From contig NW_026570461.1 in assembly GCF_019649055.1 (NCBI RefSeq), positions 1-64,000 on the forward strand: 64,000 bases of DNA, written 5' to 3'. Within the stretch, counting starts at the first letter, position 1. Each line of letters starts with the position of its first letter. Positions 1-13,500 of this stretch are shown piece by piece. The notes below the pieces were generated by a model that had not been told where the DNA came from, made no database searches, and was given only the letters and a program-made list of their open reading frames with translations. Position numbers and translations under genes: made by a program. This stretch comes from Paramacrobiotus metropolitanus. Its lineage: Eukaryota; Tardigrada; Eutardigrada; Parachela; Macrobiotidae.

Positions 1-1130
1 GGATAGTTGCATCTCGGTATTTTTCAGTGAATCATTGGGTGTAGATAATTTTGGCTGTCCGCAAGATGTTTCTCACGATGCATTAATGCTGGGAACATTC
101 TGCTCCGAGATTTTAGCAGCCAGTGCAGTTTAGTGAAACTGTTCGAAAAATCATTCGGTGTGATGCTTCCGAACCGCGCACCGAAAGTTGCCCTTTTTAT
201 CTGTCTCATGCTGACAATTACGCGATTGCACGATTAATTTTCTTTAGAAGAAAAAGAGCGATCAGTTTAAAAGAAATGTATTACGGTAGTACGAACAGCT
301 TTTGCGTGGTGATATAACGTACGATCGATGTTTATACTGCATTGATTTCTGGCAGACATTGTTTTATTCTGGACGTAAAATTACCACCTAGAACTTCTGG
401 CAATTTACCACCTAGGTCCATATTTCTGGGTGGTGATTTACCATCTAGGTCCATATTTCTTAGTGGAAATTTACTATCCAGATCCACTCAGGCCGAAATG
501 TCCAGATCCGAATATACTGAGGCATAAGCGTCCGGATACAAATGGTACAGTACAGTACACTACGGCAGAAACGACCGGATACGAAAGTATACTTATTCCA
601 TTATTTTGTCAAAGGTAAATCGCAAAAAAGCTGCATGAGCAAAGTTTTTGGTGGCCAGGGTCGTTTCGGACGGTTTAGAGGTCAAAACAACTGGCGGACG
701 CCAGAGAAGACCGGTCGTTTTGGACGGTTACACACGTTACGTAATATGTACATGCGTGGTACTGCATATTTACGATTAATAGTATATACACGTATATGGT
801 ATATATACTACGTATTTTCCTAATTTACCACAGAGAGTATTTTCGCGCGAAGCTATCGAGCAATTTCTTTAATAAAAGTTAAAAAATATTTTGAAAGCAT
901 CTGATGATAGTTTTTAATTTACCCACCCTTTAGACTTTGCTATGGAGGGGGGAGGGGGCATCACCAATTTTTCACAACCTGCCGAATTTTTCACAATAAA
1001 TTTCCGAAGGGGGTACTATTGCTTATTTTGAAGTACCCAAATCCGCAGGCTACGGGGAGGGGGGAGGCCAAGGACCCTCGAGCCCCCCCCCCTTAAATTC
1101 GCCACTGCCTGGCACTTTGGAGTAGATTCG
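1..1130. other. non-coding, degraded repeat sequence
   Basis: No credible gene is visible. Positions about 60-260 resemble the repeat segments near 25,040-25,250 and 28,480-28,640 (shared text around GCATTAATGCTGGGAAC and TTAGCAGAC-type stretches). Positions 383-480 hold three imperfect copies of a unit containing TTACCACCTAGGTCCATATT. Positions 780-815 are an AT-rich near-palindrome. Short open frames here have no coding character. Confidence 0.5.
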
Positions 1131-1500
1131 CCTGCATTTCGTCATTCTCCATCCATACATTTTGATTTTGCAGTAAACTGACTGTAATTTTATCGATAGA
1201 GTGAAAAATTGCAGATAATGGAATCTTAACTGAACTGTCACGTTGTTGGCTACTTCGCCCGCTACGGTCGGATGGCTTGTTCGCGTGTCTGTCGTTCGTC
1301 AGGATATGGAACGGTGAGTCAGTCGGGGTTTTCCTGCTGCGAACTTGTAAAGTAAGCCGTTGGGAAATATTCCTGCTGGTTTACCATTACTATGTATATC
1401 TTTTGGACAGCTCATATCATGTGATTGTGGAGACTCATGTTATCCAGGTTTGGAGGCACTCGACCAAAACCACAAAAGACTGACCAAAAGCAATACTATA
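1126..1500 (+). repeat. R1 interspersed repeat, copy 1 (partial)
   Basis: The stretch GCATTTCGTCATTCTCCATCC and the following text about ACGTTGTTGGCTACTTCG and GGTCGGATGGCTTGTTCG recur at 4.9, 25.7 and 29.1 kb. The right arm of the conserved palindrome is degenerate in this copy. No coding capacity is seen. Confidence 0.6.
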
Positions 1501-1916
1501 TACATATTATGAAGACTGTCTGAAATTATTCATTTCTTCGTAACATCTTTCGCTTTAAACGGCGAAGGCGAATTTGGAAAGTAGTATAACAAAAGCGGCA
1601 GCACGTCTATCAGAATTAAAAGCAGTAATACATCCATTAAATACAAATTTGAAATGACCTGGCATCAGGATAAGTCGCTGCAGGCGTAGCGCTTGATACA
1701 ACGGAACCATGCGTAGAATTATAATGCCGCAACTGTGCGTAGAACGGTCGAACATTTTTAGCAAAGGAAAATATTATTTTATTGGTAAATGAGGAAAAGA
1801 TCAGTGCCACACTCTGTCCAGAAAATAAGTTCACTGATAGAATAAAGGTTCGCTGGTACTACAGTAGTGCTGGCCTGTAGTCAGCGGAGGTACAATACAA
1901 TATCTACTGTAAAATT

Positions 1917-4134
1917 CTAGAATACGGTACCATTACAGCCTGGTTCGTTGACAGAATATTCGATTTGTGAGTAATTAACCCATTCTGGGCCTACAGGAAA
2001 AGGGTCAGCGTGGCAGTCTATCGGATGATAAAGATCCTTTTTGGTATACTTAGCGTTTTCCAAACTTTGAAACATGGATTCAAAAGTATACACTTCGCCG
2101 ATTTCTGTTCGCAGTAGCAAAGTTTTCGTTTTTCGCCACCACGATCGATACCAAGCAAATTCGCAGCTGCAGTGGAGATTTTGCAAGAAACTTCGGAACG
2201 ACTGGTCGAAACTGTAGTTTCTTCGGTCGTCCAGCCGCGCTTCCACTGACAATATCTGCAGGTCGGGAATATCAGTAAAGGAACCCAGCTGCATGACATT
2301 TATAGTAGTGTTGTAAAATACAACCACCCGGAGCCGCTTAGAAACCGTAAAGTCCTCCTTTTTGACAGACAGGTTGCGACAACCATTGAGCTGAAAATCT
2401 AGAAGGTTGGTGAAGTTCAGGTCACTTAGTCTCGAGGTCACGCGCTCGGTGCTGCAGTTGTGCAACTGTAGTTTGACGACTTGGCGTTGCAATGGCGAAA
2501 AGGAGTAGTTTGCAATAAGTTGTTCTTCCACATTTATGGAAACCAGTCGTAGCGGTGGCTCAGCCATAGCCACCGCCATCCGCTGCAATACGGTAACCGA
2601 TGCGTTAGATCGGCAAACAATACGGAAATCAATTCGATATGTGCAGTTCTCGATCGTGGAAACGTCGGACGAGCAGTCACTGTTAAATTGTACGCCGCAT
2701 TTCTCCTCAGTCATTGGTTCGCTAGAGAAAATCGGAAAATCTGAGCTCGTGTCAGACTGGTTGCTACCGCGCGTGATATTAAGTGGACATTTGTAAGCAA
2801 TCATGATCTTGGCGACGTCACCCGCAGCGAGACGCTTTCGCCGTCCCATGCTTATGACCAAACCGTTTTTCGATATCATGCCGGGTTTCGGGGGAAACAC
2901 GTTCGCCGCAGCGAAGCCGCTCAGGTGTAGAACGGAATGGTAGTCGTACTTGGTCCCAAACGTATACATCGATGGATTGACCGCAAAGTAGGACTGAAAA
3001 GCGCTCGAAATGCTGGCATTACGCACCTCGACATACTGGTCTCGATCTGGACGTTTCTGCTCAAAGTCAAAGCCGAGTGCAAGCATCACTTCTAGCTGAA
3101 TGTTAATGGGATCAAAACAAGTCGGCAGGAAATGCTGTGACTGGTAGGATGGATTCCCCAGGTAAATAGCTTGTCTTCCAGACGTTCTTCCAAGGTCGGA
3201 AGAGCAACTGGCGAAAACCATAAATATTTACTGCTCAAATTATGATTTACTGTTTTTTAACCGCCAACGAGTTCTCTGACATACCCGATGGAATTCCCCG
3301 ACTCAAAGGTGAGGTAATCAGATTCGAACGTCCTGGGTTGGAACAAAATACATCTTTTCGTCATTCTTTCCATTGTGCGGAGAACTTTGAGAATGACCTG
3401 TCGTTCTGTGTCATCTGCATAAAGTTTTATTCATTATATTTGGCACGGACGCTTTATGTAGTCAGTTGTACTGCTGTAACTGCGGTCCATATACGTGGCA
3501 TAACTACCACGTTGACGTAACATACTCGCAATATTAGTTTGCCGGGCTTTACGCGCAGGAGATTAATTTTAAATTTATTGTGACAAATGGATTATTTCTT
3601 TCAGAAACGGGAGAAGCATTACTAAAACTGGAAATAGCAGAATGTAATGTGCTTACTGTAGGTCCATGATATATTGTAAGGAATGGCTTTAGGGTTCGGC
3701 CACAATCTGGGTCCAGTTCCCGCAATGGCATTTGCATCGGAAATATTGAGCGGTGCATCGAAAGCATCTGGAAATCATAGGTTCACTAATTCTCTACAAT
3801 AGTTTACTTCCACTGCTCTGCCATCCCGAACAAATACAGAACTATTAAATTAAATGGAACAAATCTGCCATAACTGCCTACATAAGAACTGGCAGATTAT
3901 TTGCTTTCGTCACGTTTTACTTTTGTGGTTTAGCCTAAACCAGTCACCGTTTAGGCATCTTTTCAATTATCCGTTTGACGGCATAAATCTACAAGATACT
4001 GGAACTGATAATTGATTTTCATATGGTTAACACTTACCCTCTGTTATTGCAATATCTTCATCTTCATCTGCGATTGCTACCGTGCTATGAAAAAGCACTG
4101 CAGCCAGAATGTAACGAAAAATCTGCGTTTTCAT
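1917..4134 (-). CDS. secreted astacin-like pseudoprotease with LRR C-terminal region
   Basis: Four exons on the minus strand: 4134-4038, 3767-3657, 3414-3285 and 3207-1917, each joined at GT-AG sites, about 542 residues. Exon 1 encodes a signal peptide (start MKTQIFRYILAAVLF). Exon 2 carries the astacin start (RLWPNPKAIPYNISWTY). Exon 3 carries RCILFQPRTFESDYLTF, and exon 4 begins inside GCSSDLGRTSGRQ. The zinc site of the family (HExxHxxGFxHE) reads LEVMLALGFDFE at residues 151-162: all three zinc histidines are lost (L151, L155, F161) and only the Glu is kept. The Met-turn is SVLHL instead of SVMHY, so Met and Tyr are also gone. The four structural cysteines (about 91, 114, 143, 253) are retained, so the fold is probably intact. 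Residues about 320-500 look like divergent leucine-rich repeats ending in an LRRCT-like CSCEFAWYRSWW segment; several N-glycosylation sequons follow. No transmembrane segment is seen. Inference: a secreted, non-catalytic binding protein. The long uninterrupted final exon argues against a pseudogene. Confidence 0.85.
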
Positions 4135-4860
4135 TATACTTATGAAGAAGCGGTTAGGTTACGGGAGAAACATCAACACTCGCACAAAAAAGGAGAGAAT
4201 ATGTTAACATGTACAAAAACAGAAAAACAAGCAGTGTAAGGGAAGTGATGCTTTATATCTTTCATTTTCTCAACGATATCTCAAATGTCCTGTTGGCGTC
4301 TGTACCGAGTTATGTATAACCCCGGGAAAATTATTTTTTGCAACGACAACAACGCCTTCGCGGCTAAAAAAATACGGCAAACAGAACGTGCAAAAATCAT
4401 GAAACGCTCATGTTACAAATAACCTGGGGCATCGTATACATACTAACATCCACGGGGATTGGGGGTTTTCCATGTACAGAGTACTGTAATTGCTCGTCTT
4501 CTTTAGAGATGGCAAATACTAAAAAAATACATACTGAACTGAGCCAAAACTGACTTTGTTTAAAGTTTTATGCTGATAAACGTCGGCGACTAAATTTTTA
4601 GTACTTAAAAAATTTTTTAGTAATTAACTAAATCCTGACTGGTTAGCCAGTGTTAACCGAGACTAAAGACAACTTGTTTCTTGTGCATAGCGGATGCCAT
4701 AAGTAATGCACACTGGAGCTGTTTCCTTGGGATGTTACGCTGTGATATAGATCACTTTGCCTGGAACATAAAATCATTTGACTTTCCATTTTTATGCGGT
4801 GATAATGTGTTATATTAAGAGAAGAACAAAGACAGTACAGTCCATATCCGGAAGATGTGT
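4135..4860. other. 5' flank of the astacin-like gene, no other gene seen
   Basis: AT-rich sequence upstream of the minus-strand astacin-like start. Short frames are not supported by splice signals or composition. No clear TATA box was found near the start codon. Confidence 0.4.
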
Positions 4861-6190
4861 AGCCCAATGTCTGTACTTCTATGGATGGGGTATGAAGAAA
4901 TGTTTCTATGGAGGCATGCCTGACCGAATTGTCACACTGTTGGCTACTTCGCTCGCTAAGGTCCGACGGCGTGTTTGTGATTTTTTTTAAGCTATGAATT
5001 GGAACTGTGGGTCAGTTAGATTTTCCCTGCTGGAAAGTTATTCTAAAATTACTATGGTATTTGGCTTTTTTTGTTGAAATTATATCAGGTATAAGTTTTA
5101 ACTAGTAAAGACAATTTATTAGGAATTTTCGCCTTCGAAATAAATCGCAAAATGTTAACAAAACAGTCATTTAAACATTTCTACATCTACTAGTCGACCC
5201 ACCACCGCTGAAATAAAACGTTTGGACAGCCTTGGAGACTCGGACTGATCACCAATTTATTCAAAGTCAATGCTAGAACCGCCTGGAAGAGCAGCTGGCT
5301 GAATTCACGACAGGAGCTGACAGTAATTGCTCAAAGTTTAAGTGTATTATTTTTTAACTAGTTTCCGAATCAAACAGATTAATTTGTGTTCGATTCGAAA
5401 ACTGCAATGAAAAGTTATTCAGCATTGAATTGCAGAAGAATTTCTAACTGATATAAATGTACACTGCCCATGGTAATGACTAATGAGCAAATTATACATA
5501 CGGTACTGAGTCTACTGACTATGTACAGCATTAAGGAAGAGAAGCGCAAGAAATTCACTAGCATGCTTGACTCCGATAGCAATAGACGGGCCTGACAATT
5601 TTTTAACCGCTCCACAATTTTCTGTCATTTCCTACAACCATACACAACGAATTCAGTAAGTTTTTGGAAATACTATACGCAATTTGGTATACCAAATTTT
5701 ATCTGGTAAATATCTGGTAACAAATTGTACCATTTGACCCCTGCCTGATATACCATTGGTAAATGGTATATCAGCCGTACCACAATACTAGTTACCAATA
5801 TTTTGGTATCCACAACCCTACGTATACCCGTACCTGGTTTGCGAGCAACACGTGTGATTGTTGGGACTCATGTTTAATACTGCAAAGGTCACTCTTCTTC
5901 TGGTTGATAGATCTCGAGCGTACGCTCCGCTTGCTATTCAAATGTAATGCGGAGCGTACGTGCTAGTTTGCAGCCAAGTCGATAACTGTATGGGAATAAG
6001 CCGGCTTCGACAGGTCATGCACAACCGTAAACTGAAAACGACTCTCACTGCGCGCAGCAACGCTTTGTAGAATAATTATTACGCTCATTATGTTCTGTAT
6101 AGGCACGTAAAACGCTTTCGCAACTGGGCAAACGGGATATCTTTTGGTGGTTTCAAGTACGACTATGCAGCTGACGCCGGTATACATACA
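4860..6190 (+). repeat. R1 interspersed repeat, copy 2, with internal insertion
   Basis: Starts at the GGATGGGGTATG motif near 4,884 and follows the same order as the copies at 25.7 and 29.1 kb (GTTGGCTACTTCGCTCGCTA, then the AACACGTGTGATTGTTGG region at about 5,848). Between about 5,040 and 5,815 it carries foreign AT-rich sequence containing GGTATACC-type palindromes that the other copies lack. The part after 5,815 resumes alignment with 25,890-26,110. Confidence 0.6.
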
Positions 6191-6508
6191 TACCTATACA
6201 TATTTATAATTTATTCGTACGCCACCCAATAACAATTTAAACAATGCTAATTATACAGTGTTAGTAAATGGAAAGTTCTTCGAAGTGAAACGCGCTGACG
6301 TTTTCGTCTTTTGGAAAGAGCATATGTAAAAAAATTTATTGCAGACGAGAATCCATATGAAATACACTTCATTGCCCAGCGTATTCGAAAAGGCAGTGGA
6401 AGCTTCCCATACGACGTCATCAGTAACTACTGTAATACCAGCAGGTTTTATTGCTGTCGGAACTTTAAAAACTCCCCCGGCAAATTAAAGTGTGCGCTAA
6501 CCAGTAAT
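6191..6508. other. non-coding spacer
   Basis: No gene or clear structure seen between the R1 copy and the following MITE. Confidence 0.35.
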
Positions 6509-7241
6509 AGGCCCACTCGACACGCACTTTAAATGAGTTCTGTAAGATACAGTGCCGGAAGTTCTGTAACGTTTTGACCCCACCCCTCACCGCTGATTGG
6601 ACGCTCGAGTTTAAGGTGTTCTGTATCTAAAGGGAACTTTCCTGGCTCCGTTACGATACAGAACTCGCATTTCTCACCAGAAGTGCAGGTCGATCTCACC
6701 AAGTGTAATAACAAAATAGTTTACCTTGCTACCCTTGAACCCGAACATATTTTTTTGGTGGTTTTCTGGTTTTAGCCTGGTTTTCTCATTTTGCCTTTTT
6801 CGAACTTCCTTTAAATCACTAACGCCTGGCTCAAGGCAATTCGCGCTCTAGGCAACCACATTCTTCGGATAATACAGTACTGTACCTTTTAACACACCAC
6901 TCTATGAGAGATACTTCTTATTCTGAGTTCACTACTAGCACTAATCGTTCCAATTTTGACATCACTGCATCCGCAATAAAAAGCTGCACTAGCAAAAATA
7001 AAGTAAACAACGCCCGTATCGAAATGTAATTTGTGAAAAATCAGTTTGTGATGTGAGTGCGGAACTCGCTGTACGCTAAAGGTTTTGACTGCATACTGTA
7101 ACAGGAAAAATGTTGAGTGTGGTCTCGTTGCTCTGTAACGCTCTGTAAGATTAAGCGCTGTGCCATTGGTAGAAGCTGTTTTAGAGAACTTCCGCCACTT
7201 TATCTTACAGAATGTATTTAAAGTGCGTGGCGAGACAGCCT
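6509..7241. mobile_element. MITE with about 55-bp terminal inverted repeats
   Basis: The left end (CTCGACACGCACTTTAAAT, then TTCTGTAAGATACAGTG and CCGGAAGTTCT) is repeated in inverted orientation at the right end (7,180-7,241: CTCGCCACGCACTTTAAAT on the minus strand). Arms are about 55 bp and roughly 80% alike by eye. No transposase frame is present. A target duplication is not obvious, so the superfamily is undetermined. Confidence 0.7.
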
Positions 7242-8300
7242 TATGTTGACAAGCTGTCGTACTTGTACTGCATTTTCCTGAATCAAGTACTATGCTCTAT
7301 ACATTACGGTTTTACGGACCTTGTATCCAGCGGAAGTATCACTATTTGCCAAATTAGCCGGTAAGTGTCCGATAAGAATCAAGAAGAACATTAATTTTTG
7401 CAAACCGATCGCGGTTTTCATCGTATCGATTTAGTACGGCAGTTTGTTTGTCGTTAAGAAGATTATATTCTCGTTCCGGGTGCCAGTGATGTTCGTTAAT
7501 GAGGTTTTCTACATTATAACATAGAGATCCAACGTCTGGCTGGATTTTTTCCTTTGGCTTATTGAAAAATATAACGGACATACCTGCAGCTGCCCCATAA
7601 AATGAGCATTCGTTTAGTTTCTTTCAATCTGGATGAAAAGTTCGGCATTATTACGATGTCTTACTGATGCATTCCGCTTTATCGGAGGATGATATTCAAG
7701 TTGGGTGTGGAATTTCGTGCATCTTTACGCAGGAGGTTTCCCAGCCGACTTGAATATATTCCTCAGACCTCAGCTACAGATAGTATCTGTATTTGTCCTG
7801 CTTAATATTCTGTACTGGTGCAGTACTGGCCGTAGTGGAGTGACTAACTATATCTGTAGTATTGGCCGTAGTGGAGTGACTGACTGTTATGTCGCTGAGA
7901 GGTAATGCATGTACAGGTAATGCATATTAAGCGCGTCGGCGGCGGTTAGAAAGCAGGCACTGCACTAGCTATCTTAATCTCAAAATTTAGTTTATAATAA
8001 ATTATTATGATAAATTATTTTATGATAAATCATTGTGATAAATAAATATATGATAAATTAAATGATAAATTATGTTTATGAAAAAATTATTATGATAAAT
8101 GAATTCGACTGCTAAATTCTCTGAATATTTAATAAATCACTGGGCGCACTAAAGCGGTCCGTAGAGCTACGCGCATTTTGGTTTTTGTACATGCACCTGC
8201 TGGGTAGAACGATTTCGCAGCTAATCGAAGAGTGTACCTTCTGGTGTTTAGGTTATACTGGTACGGGTATGCAGATGGACTACACTGCAAATATACTTTG
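7242..8300. other. non-coding, AT-rich, small tandem units
   Basis: No gene seen. Positions 7,818-7,888 hold two copies of GGCCGTAGTGGAGTGACT. Positions 7,985-8,105 are a degenerate tandem of TTATGATAAAT-like units. Confidence 0.5.
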
Positions 8301-8304
8301 TAAT

Positions 8305-9850
8305 ACGATTTTCGCATAACTTACTTTAAGCAGATATTCATTTCTGATAATTCTGCTGTACAGTCAGCCGTCGCCTGGAGTAAAAAATAAAATGTACAAA
8401 AACAGAGATAACAGGTCGTACAACAGATACAGCGGCCAGAAGAGTTGGAAAGAGATACTTTGTATATTGGCAACAGCCGGGCCCCGCCCGCCAGAGCAAA
8501 GCACACGAATAAATCATTGTATGTACTGTCAAAAGACACGAAAAGTTTGTAGACATTCTAAAGAAAAAGGTGTGTTAAAAAACTCAGTAATCAGGTACTG
8601 CAATTCTTGGTACATAATAACAACAATATAAGCGGCTGCCTAAAATGCAAGGGATCACAAAATTTAATCTTCTTCCTATTTTCTAAAACATTTTGTGCGC
8701 TGGCTGTTCGCTCCCGCCGGTATGACGTTTTCCCATGGTGTATTGATGATGGAAAAAAGGGCGTGCAGAGTTGATAACCAACGGCGGCTCATACTCAAGG
8801 CCAGTGAAACTGTTATACAAGTTAATTTAGTTCGATGGTTGACTGATTGTCGAGCCGGCTGTTTGTTCGTTTTATCACCAACATGGACAATTGTGGGATG
8901 AACGATTTTGCACATAAAGAAAAAGTTATGAAGGCTAAAGTACAGGCACCATCACGGCTTCCGCGTGGATGATGCGAGCGCAATGCTTTCTCGCAGACAG
9001 TAGTGGATTATTTTTCCGGACGGATTTCCGTAAATATGTATGTATCTGTTGCCCGAGATTTCTTATCCCAACTGTTCAAAATTATTCCTCATTTCAAGGG
9101 ATTCGTCAATATTTTTAAAACGTTTAAATATTTGCGAAATGTCCGGAGATAATAATCATTTTTCAAGCGGAAGTACAGTCTGTACATATTTGTTACCATC
9201 GATTAGCGTCCTGCTGATTCTACTGCTTTTGAAGGATCTCGTAGTGCCAATGGAGTCCCGGTAAGAAAATGTTCATTACGGCGAATGAAAGTCGCTCCAT
9301 TTGCTTTTTGGTTTTAATTTTTTAAGCTTGGAAATAATTCATAATTATGCTTTAAGTCTGCTTAGTAAATTTTCATCTCATGTTAACAAGGAAGAAATCG
9401 CTATTCGATCGCATTTATTTGGCGTAATTTACCCATGTGCAGAGTATATAATGCGGATAAATTTTAAGAAAAAGGTTTTTACTGGTGCTCATGTTGCTGA
9501 TGCCCGTGCACTTAATACAGTGTTTTGTACATATTTTCTTCTGTTACTATTATTGTGCACGCCATATTGGGAGAAAATTCCGCCTTTCCCGGACAGGACA
9601 CATCGCCCCTAGGTTCGCCTGCATTTCGCCATGCCCCAGCCATGAATGTTGCAGTCGGATAACTGCATATTACGGGTGGGGTATGAAAAAATTGCGGAAG
9701 ATTGAACACGCCCGAGCGCTGTACCACATTTATTTTTACCATGGGTTGTACTTTATCTGGTGTTTCCGTGACAAGTAGCCAAGTCCCACCGGTTTCCGGG
9801 CATTTTGCATTCTCCTGTTTGTTTACTGCATGGTTGCAGCCATCATGTAT
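8305..9850 (+). repeat. R3 interspersed repeat, copy 1
   Basis: Colinear with 30,400-32,640. Shared landmarks in order: TTCATTTCTGATAATTCTGC, the ACAGATACAGCGGC region, the GGCTGTT...CACGTTTTGCCA-like segment, GGTTGACTGATTGTCGAGCC, GAACGATTTT then ACA(C/T)A(A/G)AGAAA, and a CCCCAGCC ... GGGTGGGGTATG palindrome near 9,640. No coding capacity. This copy lacks the MITE that interrupts the other copy at 31.5 kb. Confidence 0.6.
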
Positions 9851-10560
9851 TAACCTGGATCCCACCGCTGTCCACAGTAGTACCCGGACAATTTTTTTGC
9901 AGGTACACATTTTTGGAGTAGCTTTTGTCAGGTACATCCGGGAATTTAAATAAACTGGGTGGAAAACGTAATCAACAAAATTACCTAGGTGTGATTGTTT
10001 CAATAAGGCGACTGCCGCCAATTGGAACTTTATAATCATATTTCCGTCAAATTCTAATTTATTATAGTAATAATATTATTTAATATAATTCGGAAATGGG
10101 CAAACTAAAAGTTTCGCTTCTCGTTCAGCCTCCAAATTCACTTACCTTTTCAAACAAATTTGTAAAAACGTTAAAGGTTTTTATAAAATTGGCTGAAGTT
10201 AACTTTTGCAAGTATCTGTAGTGAACACTAGTGCCTCGAATCCCGCTAAGGTAATTTTTTTTCATTCGCACTGAATTTATCTAAGAGCAGACAAATTTTT
10301 CGAAGAGATAATGTTAATCACGCTCTGGAGTCTGGACGGCTACAGAGCACCATGATATTTTGTTCAGCCGCCCGGTAGAATAATGCAGTGCACCGAATAA
10401 ATATCACCACCTTTTAATACACCTATGGCACGTTTTCTACACGTCAATTTTTTGGAAAGCTAAATCCTGCCTGCTGTTTGCTGAGCCCCCGGTTGACGTC
10501 TGTTGTCCGCCTGTAACCTTCCAGTTGGCTTGGGCCCTCTGTCCACGCATTACCCTTCTT
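9851..10560. other. no gene seen
   Basis: AT-rich unique-looking sequence leading into the minisatellite. Open frames here are short and carry no recognisable domain. Confidence 0.4.
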
Positions 10561-10561
10561 C

Positions 10562-13500
10562 TCTGTCGTTATCCTCCGTTGTCTTGCGTTGTCCATCCGT
10601 TGTCCGCCGTTGTGCACCCGTTGTCCTCCGTTGTCTTGCGTTGTCCACCCGTTGTCTTGCGTTGTTCATCCGTCGTCCTCCGTTGTGCTCCCGTTGTCCC
10701 CCGTTGTCTTGCGTTGTCCACCCGTAGGCTTGCGTTGTCCACCCGTTGTCCTCCGTTGTTTAACCGTTGTCTTGCGTTGTCCATCCGTTGTCCTCCGTTG
10801 TGCACCCGTTGACCTCCGTTGTCTTGCCATGTCCACCCGTTGTCTTGCGTTGTCCTCCGTTGTGCACCTGTTGTCCTCCGTTGTCTTGCGTTGCCCACCC
10901 GTAGTCTTGCGTTATCCACCCGTTGTCCTCCGTTGTCCACCCGTTGTCCTCCGTTGTTCACCCGTTGTCTTGCGTTATCCACCCGTTGTCCTCCGTTGTC
11001 CACCCGTTGTCCTCCGTTGTTCACCCGTTGTCTTGCGTTATCCACCCGTTGTCCTCCGTTGTCCAGCCATTGTCCTCCGTTGTTCACCCGTTGTCTTGCG
11101 TTATCCACCCGTTGTCCTCCGTTGTCCACCCATTGTCCTCCGTTGTTCACCCGTAGTCTTGCGTTATCCACCCGTTGTACTCCGTTGTGCACCTGTTGTC
11201 CTCCGTTGTCTTGCGTTGCCCACCCGTAGTCTTGCGTTATCCACCCGTTGTCCTCCGTTGTCCACCCGTTGTCCTCCGTTGTTCACCCGTTGTCTTGCGT
11301 TATCCACCCGTTGTCCTCCGTTGTCCACCCGTTGTCCTCCGTTGTTCACCCGTTGTCTTGCGTTGTCCACCCGTTGTCCTCCGTTGTGCACCCGTTGACC
11401 TCCGTTGTCTTGCCATGTCCACCCGTTGTCTTGCGTTGTCCTCCGTTGTGCACCTGTTGTCCTCCGTTGTCTTGCGTTGCCCACCCGTAGTCTTGCGTTA
11501 TCCACCCGTTGTCCTCCGTTGTCCACCCGTTGTCCTCCGTTGTTCACCCGTTGTCTTGCGTTATCCACCCGTTGTCCTCCGTTGTCCACCCGTTGTCCTC
11601 CGTTGTTCACCCGTAGTCTTGCGTTATCCACCCGTTGTCCTCCGTTGTCCACCCGTTGTCTTGCGTTATCCACCCGTTGTCCTCCGTTGTCCACCCGTTG
11701 TCCTCCGTTGTTCACCCGTAGTCTTGCGTTATCCACCCGTTGTACTCCGTTGTCCACCCGTTGTCCTCCGTTGTTCACCCGTTGTCTTGCGTTATCCACC
11801 CGTTGTCCTCCGTTGTCCACCCGTTGTCCTCCGTTATCCACCCGTTGTCCTCCGTTGTCCACCCGTTGTCCTCCGTTGTTCACCCGTTGTCTTGCGTTAT
11901 CCACCCGTTGTCCTCCGTTGTCCACCCGTTGTCCTCCGTTGTTCACCCGTAGTCTTGCGTTATCCACCCGTTGTCCTCCGTTGTCCACCCGTTGTCCTCC
12001 GTTGTTCACCCGTTGTCTTGCGTTATCCACCCGTTGTCCTCCGTTGTCCACCCGTTGTCCTCCGTTGTTCACCCGTTGTCTTGCGTTATCCACCCGTTGT
12101 CCTCCGTTGTCCAGCCATTGTCCTCCGTTGTTCACCCGTTGTCTTGCGTTATCCACCCGTTGTCCTCCGTTGTCCACCCGTTGTCCTCCGTTGTTCACCC
12201 GTTGTCTTGCGTTGTCCTCCGTTGTGCACCTGTTGTCCTCCGTTGTCTTGCGTTGCCCACCGTAGTCTTGCGTTATCCACCCGTTGTCCTCCATTGCCCA
12301 CCCGTTGTCCTGCGTTGTCCACCCGTTATCTTGCGTTGTCCACCCGTTGTCCTCCGTTGTCCACCCGTTGTCATCCGTTGTCCACCCATAGTCTTGCGTT
12401 ATCCACCCGTTGTCCTCCGTTGTCCACCGTTGTCTTGCGTTATCCACCCGTTGTCCTCCGTTGTCCACCCGTTGTCCTCCGTTGTTCACCCGTAGTCTTG
12501 CGTTATCCACCCGTTGTCCTCCGTTGTCCACCCGTTGTCCTCCGTTGTCCACCCGTTGTCTTGCGTTGTCCACCCGTTGTCCTCCGTTGTCCACCCGTTG
12601 TCTTGTGTTGTCCACCCGTTGTCCTCCGTTGTCCACCCGTTGTCTTGCGTTATCCACCCGTTGTCCTCCGTTGTCCACCCGTTGTCCTCCGTTGTTCACC
12701 CGTAGTCTTGCGTTATCCACCCGTTGTCCTCCGTTGTCCACCCGTTGTCCTCCGTTGTTCACCCGTTGTCTTGCGTTATCCACCCGTTGTCCTCCGTTGT
12801 CCACCCGTTGTCCTCCGTTGTTCACCCGTTGTCTTGCGTTATCCACCCGTTGTCCTCCGTTGTCCAGCCATTGTCCTCCGTTGTTCACCCGTTGTCTTGC
12901 GTTATCCACCCGTTGTCCTCCGTTGTCCACCCATTGTCCTCCGTTGTTCACCCGTAGTCTTGCGTTATCCACCCGTTGTCCTCCGTTGTGCACCTGTTGT
13001 CCTCCGTTGTCTTGCGTTGCCCACCCGTAGTCTTGCGTTATCCACCCGTTGTCCTCCGTTGTCCACCCGTTGTCCTCCGTTGTTTAACCGTTGTCTTGCG
13101 TTGTCCATCCGTTGTCCTCCGTTGTGCACCCGTTGACCTCCGTTGTCTTGCCATGTCCACCCGTTGTCTTGCGTTGTCCTCCGTTGTGCACCTGTTGTCC
13201 TCCGTTGTCTTGCGTTGCCCACCCGTAGTCTTGCGTTATCCACCCGTTGTCCTCCGTTGTCCACCCGTTGTCCTCCGTTGTTCACCCGTTGTCTTGCGTT
13301 ATCCACCCGTTGTCCTCCGTTGTCCACCCGTTGTCCTCCGTTGTTCACCCGTAGTCTTGCGTTATCCACCCGTTGTCCTCCGTTGTCCACCCGTTGTCCT
13401 CCGTTGTTCACCCGTTGTCTTGCGTTATCCACCCGTTGTCCTCCGTTGTCCACCCATTGTCCTCCGTTGTTCACCCGTAGTCTTGCGTTATCCACCCGTT

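Noticed and set aside
9512-10039. 175-codon minus-strand ORF
   Set aside because: It lies over the R3 repeat end, includes the palindrome region, and has no domain or splice support.
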